Assembly: GCA_016650115.1 (NCBI GenBank)
Contig: JAENWI010000069.1
Location: 1 to 7,169 of the forward strand
Length of the DNA: 7,169 bases
DNA from: Peptostreptococcaceae bacterium
GTDB taxonomy: Bacteria; Bacillota; Clostridia; Peptostreptococcales; Anaerovoracaceae
Reading direction: 5' to 3'
Shown here: piece by piece, positions 4,984-7,169 of the stretch
How the letters are laid out: the number at the start of each line of letters is the position of its first letter
Position numbering within the stretch: the first letter of the stretch is position 1
Made by a program: the position numbers and the translations under genes
Notes under the pieces: generated by a model
Told to the model about the DNA's origin: nothing
Database searches by the model: none
Seen by the model: only the letters and a program-made list of their open reading frames with translations

Positions 4984-7169
4984 TCATAAAACTTTATCAA
5001 TAAATACTTTTGCAATTATTGGGTCAAATTGAGTCCCTGAATTTCTTGATAATTCAGCTATAGCCGCCTCCTTGCTCATTGCCTCTCGATATGGTCGGTC
5101 CTCAGTCATTGCATCATAAGAATCTACAATGGTTATAATTCTTGCAAGTAATGGGATTTCTTCTCCTTTAAGTCCTTGAGGATAACCCTTTCCATCCCAC
5201 CGTTCGTGATGTGCCAGAATATATTCAGAAATAGGTAATAGCTCTGATGACGCCAGAGCTATACGATATCCAGCTTCAGGGTGTTTTTTCATTTCACTCC
5301 ATTCCTGCTCTGTCAATTTCCCATCCTTTGTTAAAATCTGTTGGTCAACGCCCATTTTACCAATATCATGAAGGCTAGCTGCCAATTCTAGTAAAAACAT
5401 TTCATCATCAGAGAGGTTAATTTCTTTTCCTATAGCTTTTGCCAAATTCACCAATCTTTCTGCATGTTCTGCGGTTTCATGGCTTTTTTCAAGCATTGTT
5501 GCTTTTATTGTCGTCATCAAATTACTTCTAACACTTTTTCGTTCAAGTAGTTTTTTTCTTCTCATAGCATTTTCAGCTTCTGTAATCACCTTAGAAAAAT
5601 CTTCATCAGCTAATGTTTTTGTACTATACCCCATTGAAAAGCTGAGTTTAATACTATTTTTTTCTTCAGTAATTTCATAACCTTCAGAAAATTTTCGTAT
5701 CCTATCACACATATTTTTTGCCTCTGATTCTATCGTTTGGGGAAGAAGTATGAAAAATTCATCGCCACCGACCCTCGCAACAATGTCTTCAGTTCTGCAA
5801 CATGTTTTAATAATACTTGCTGCAGCAATTAAAAGATTATCCCCAGTTGAATATCCAAAACTATCATTTATTAGCTTAAGTCCATCAATGTCTAATACAA
5901 TAACGGAAAGCGGCAGCTGCCTTTCAATGTCAAGTCTGGTTTTCTCAGTTTCAAAGAATCTGCGGTTATATATATTAGTAAGTACATCTACGTTGCTTAA
6001 ATATAGAATTTTTTCTTCTTGTTTGACTTGCTCTGAAATATCTTCAATCATGCAAAGCTCTTTTGGGTTCAATTCATTAATAGAGTTTAGAAGAGAGATT
6101 GTTAAGTTTACCCAAATAATTTGGCCATCTAGCTTGTAATATCTTTTTCTCATTTTGAATCCAGTAATTTCCCCAGTTAGCATAAGGTCCCTAAATCTTT
6201 GATTTTCAGCTATATCATCCTGGTGCGAAATTGTCTGCCAATCAAATTCCAACATGCTTTCTTCACTTCTTCCAATTATTTCTTTAAATTTCTTGTTTGT
6301 CTGTTCTGCTATTCCTGATTTAAAATCAAACAAACCGATACCCAATGGCGCTTCTTCAAACATTATTCTAAAACGCTTTTCACTAATTTTATATTCCAAT
6401 TGAGTGGATTCTATTTTACTCAGCATATTATTTATTGCAGTCCCAAAATCGGACAACTCATTGTTACCATAGACATACATTCTATCAAATTTTTCTTTAT
6501 CTAGACTAATAGAGAGCAATTCTTTTGACATATTTTGCAATGGCCTTGAAATATATTTGTTCAAAATTATATATATAATAAAACTCATTAATAATATTAG
6601 CAAAATGAATATCCGTTGGAATTTTAACAATTGCTTCATACTATTTAAATAAAAATCCCTTGTTTTTGTAATATTAACTATTATTGGTGCTGCTGTTTTG
6701 CTACCATCCTGTATAATTACATTGCTAAGCGTCTCATTGCCTGTATAACTAATTTTTGTTATGTAAGTTAATCCATTTATTATTGGTGCTTCACGAAGGG
6801 CCTTTATATCGTCTTCGTCTAAATCTCGCTCTGAAGCAAAAAAGATTTTAGCATTTATCTCAGACTCAATATGGGTAAGTTGAGTCTTGTCAATAACTCT
6901 TGCAAATACCATTGTCCCATCAGTCGGCTTTAAATTATGGGTATCGGTTATTTGAGAAAATGAAATGATATAATATTGGCTATCCGCAATGACAATTTGA
7001 ACTCCCTGCTGATCAGCACTATGGGATGTTATTAATTTCTTTGCCTCATCCAAAAGCTCTTTTGGAAATTCGGTATAGCTATCTTCATTGAGATCGTAAA
7101 ATAATTTATCAACAATAGCATTATCCTTATTGAATATAATCAATGCATTAATATCTAAATTGTCAAAAG
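4984..7169 (-). CDS. Membrane-bound CHASE4-HAMP-PAS-GGDEF-HD-GYP c-di-GMP signalling protein, 5' end missing (gene A)
   Basis: The reading frame is open to the window edge: eight residues (FDNLDINA) precede the TTG at 7141-7143, and NLDIN is typical of the CHASE4 core, so that TTG is an internal leucine and the true start lies outside. Counting that TTG as residue 1, the CHASE4 remainder covers about 1-160, a membrane helix 177-195, a HAMP-like linker about 195-250 and PAS about 255-375. GGDEF (459-463) is intact with inhibitory site R450-T-E-D453. The HD-GYP domain has E556, H560, HDIGK (592-593), H621, HHE (645-647), GYP (653-655) and D674, a full metal-binding set. A first membrane helix is expected in the missing part. 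It should sense an extracytoplasmic signal and control c-di-GMP. It ends with TGA at 4984-4986, 44 bases before the transposase remnant. Confidence 0.95.
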   Translation of the reverse strand, partial: FDNLDINALIIFNKDNAIVDKLFYDLNEDSYTEFPKELLDEAKKLITSHSADQQGVQIVIADSQYYIISFSQITDTHNLKPTDGTMVFARVIDKTQLTHIESEINAKIFFASERDLDEDDIKALREAPIINGLTYITKISYTGNETLSNVIIQDGSKTAAPIIVNITKTRDFYLNSMKQLLKFQRIFILLILLMSFIIYIILNKYISRPLQNMSKELLSISLDKEKFDRMYVYGNNELSDFGTAINNMLSKIESTQLEYKISEKRFRIMFEEAPLGIGLFDFKSGIAEQTNKKFKEIIGRSEESMLEFDWQTISHQDDIAENQRFRDLMLTGEITGFKMRKRYYKLDGQIIWVNLTISLLNSINELNPKELCMIEDISEQVKQEEKILYLSNVDVLTNIYNRRFFETEKTRLDIERQLPLSVIVLDIDGLKLINDSFGYSTGDNLLIAAASIIKTCCRTEDIVARVGGDEFFILLPQTIESEAKNMCDRIRKFSEGYEITEEKNSIKLSFSMGYSTKTLADEDFSKVITEAENAMRRKKLLERKSVRSNLMTTIKATMLEKSHETAEHAERLVNLAKAIGKEINLSDDEMFLLELAASLHDIGKMGVDQQILTKDGKLTEQEWSEMKKHPEAGYRIALASSELLPISEYILAHHERWDGKGYPQGLKGEEIPLLARIITIVDSYDAMTEDRPYREAMSKEAAIAELSRNSGTQFDPIIAKVFIDKVL

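Noticed and set aside
7141..7143. TTG as the start codon of gene A
   Set aside because: The frame stays open to the window edge and the eight residues before it (FDNLDINA) fit the CHASE4 core, so the codon is internal and the gene is truncated by the window.

Overview
The window is AT-rich and carries three large genes, all on the minus strand and read from high to low coordinates. Each encodes a cyclic-di-GMP signalling protein that ends in the same pair of output domains: a GGDEF domain (diguanylate cyclase) followed by an HD-GYP domain (c-di-GMP phosphodiesterase). Base composition, codon choice, Shine-Dalgarno sequences, a TTG start and sequence style (for example the N-terminal ANKEL repeats and the GDINGLK variant of the GGDEF site) suggest a low-GC Gram-positive bacterium, most likely a clostridial relative. 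No ribosomal or other marker gene is present, so the genus cannot be named.

Layout from right to left, in the direction of transcription. Gene A (4984-7169) enters from the right edge already in frame, so its 5' end is missing. It has an extracytoplasmic CHASE4 sensor, a membrane helix, a HAMP-like linker, PAS, GGDEF and HD-GYP. It is followed by a 537-base gap that holds the C-terminal remnant of an IS3-family transposase with an internal deletion, a strong intrinsic terminator, and a candidate promoter for the next gene. Gene B (2065-4437) starts with TTG and has a signal/anchor segment, a periplasmic solute-binding domain of the amino-acid-binding type (SBP_bac_3), a second membrane helix, PAS, GGDEF and HD-GYP. 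A gap of about 190 bases follows, with a hairpin and a dyad-symmetric, operator-like site. Gene C (138-1874) is cytoplasmic: an N-terminal coiled coil made of three 21-residue repeats, then PAS, GGDEF and HD-GYP. The last 137 bases hold no gene I can recognise.

The three proteins look like paralogues with a shared output module and exchanged sensors, giving one extracytoplasmic CHASE4 input, one small-molecule (probably amino-acid-like) periplasmic input and one cytoplasmic input to the same second messenger. The output modules differ at key residues. The product-inhibition site (RxxD) is intact in A and B and lost in C. The second metal-binding histidine of the HHE motif is glutamine in B. 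The extra glutamate four residues before the first HD-GYP histidine is seen only in A. The direction of net enzyme activity (synthesis or breakdown) may therefore differ between the three. No wholly new system is evident; the tandem array and its divergence are the most interesting content.
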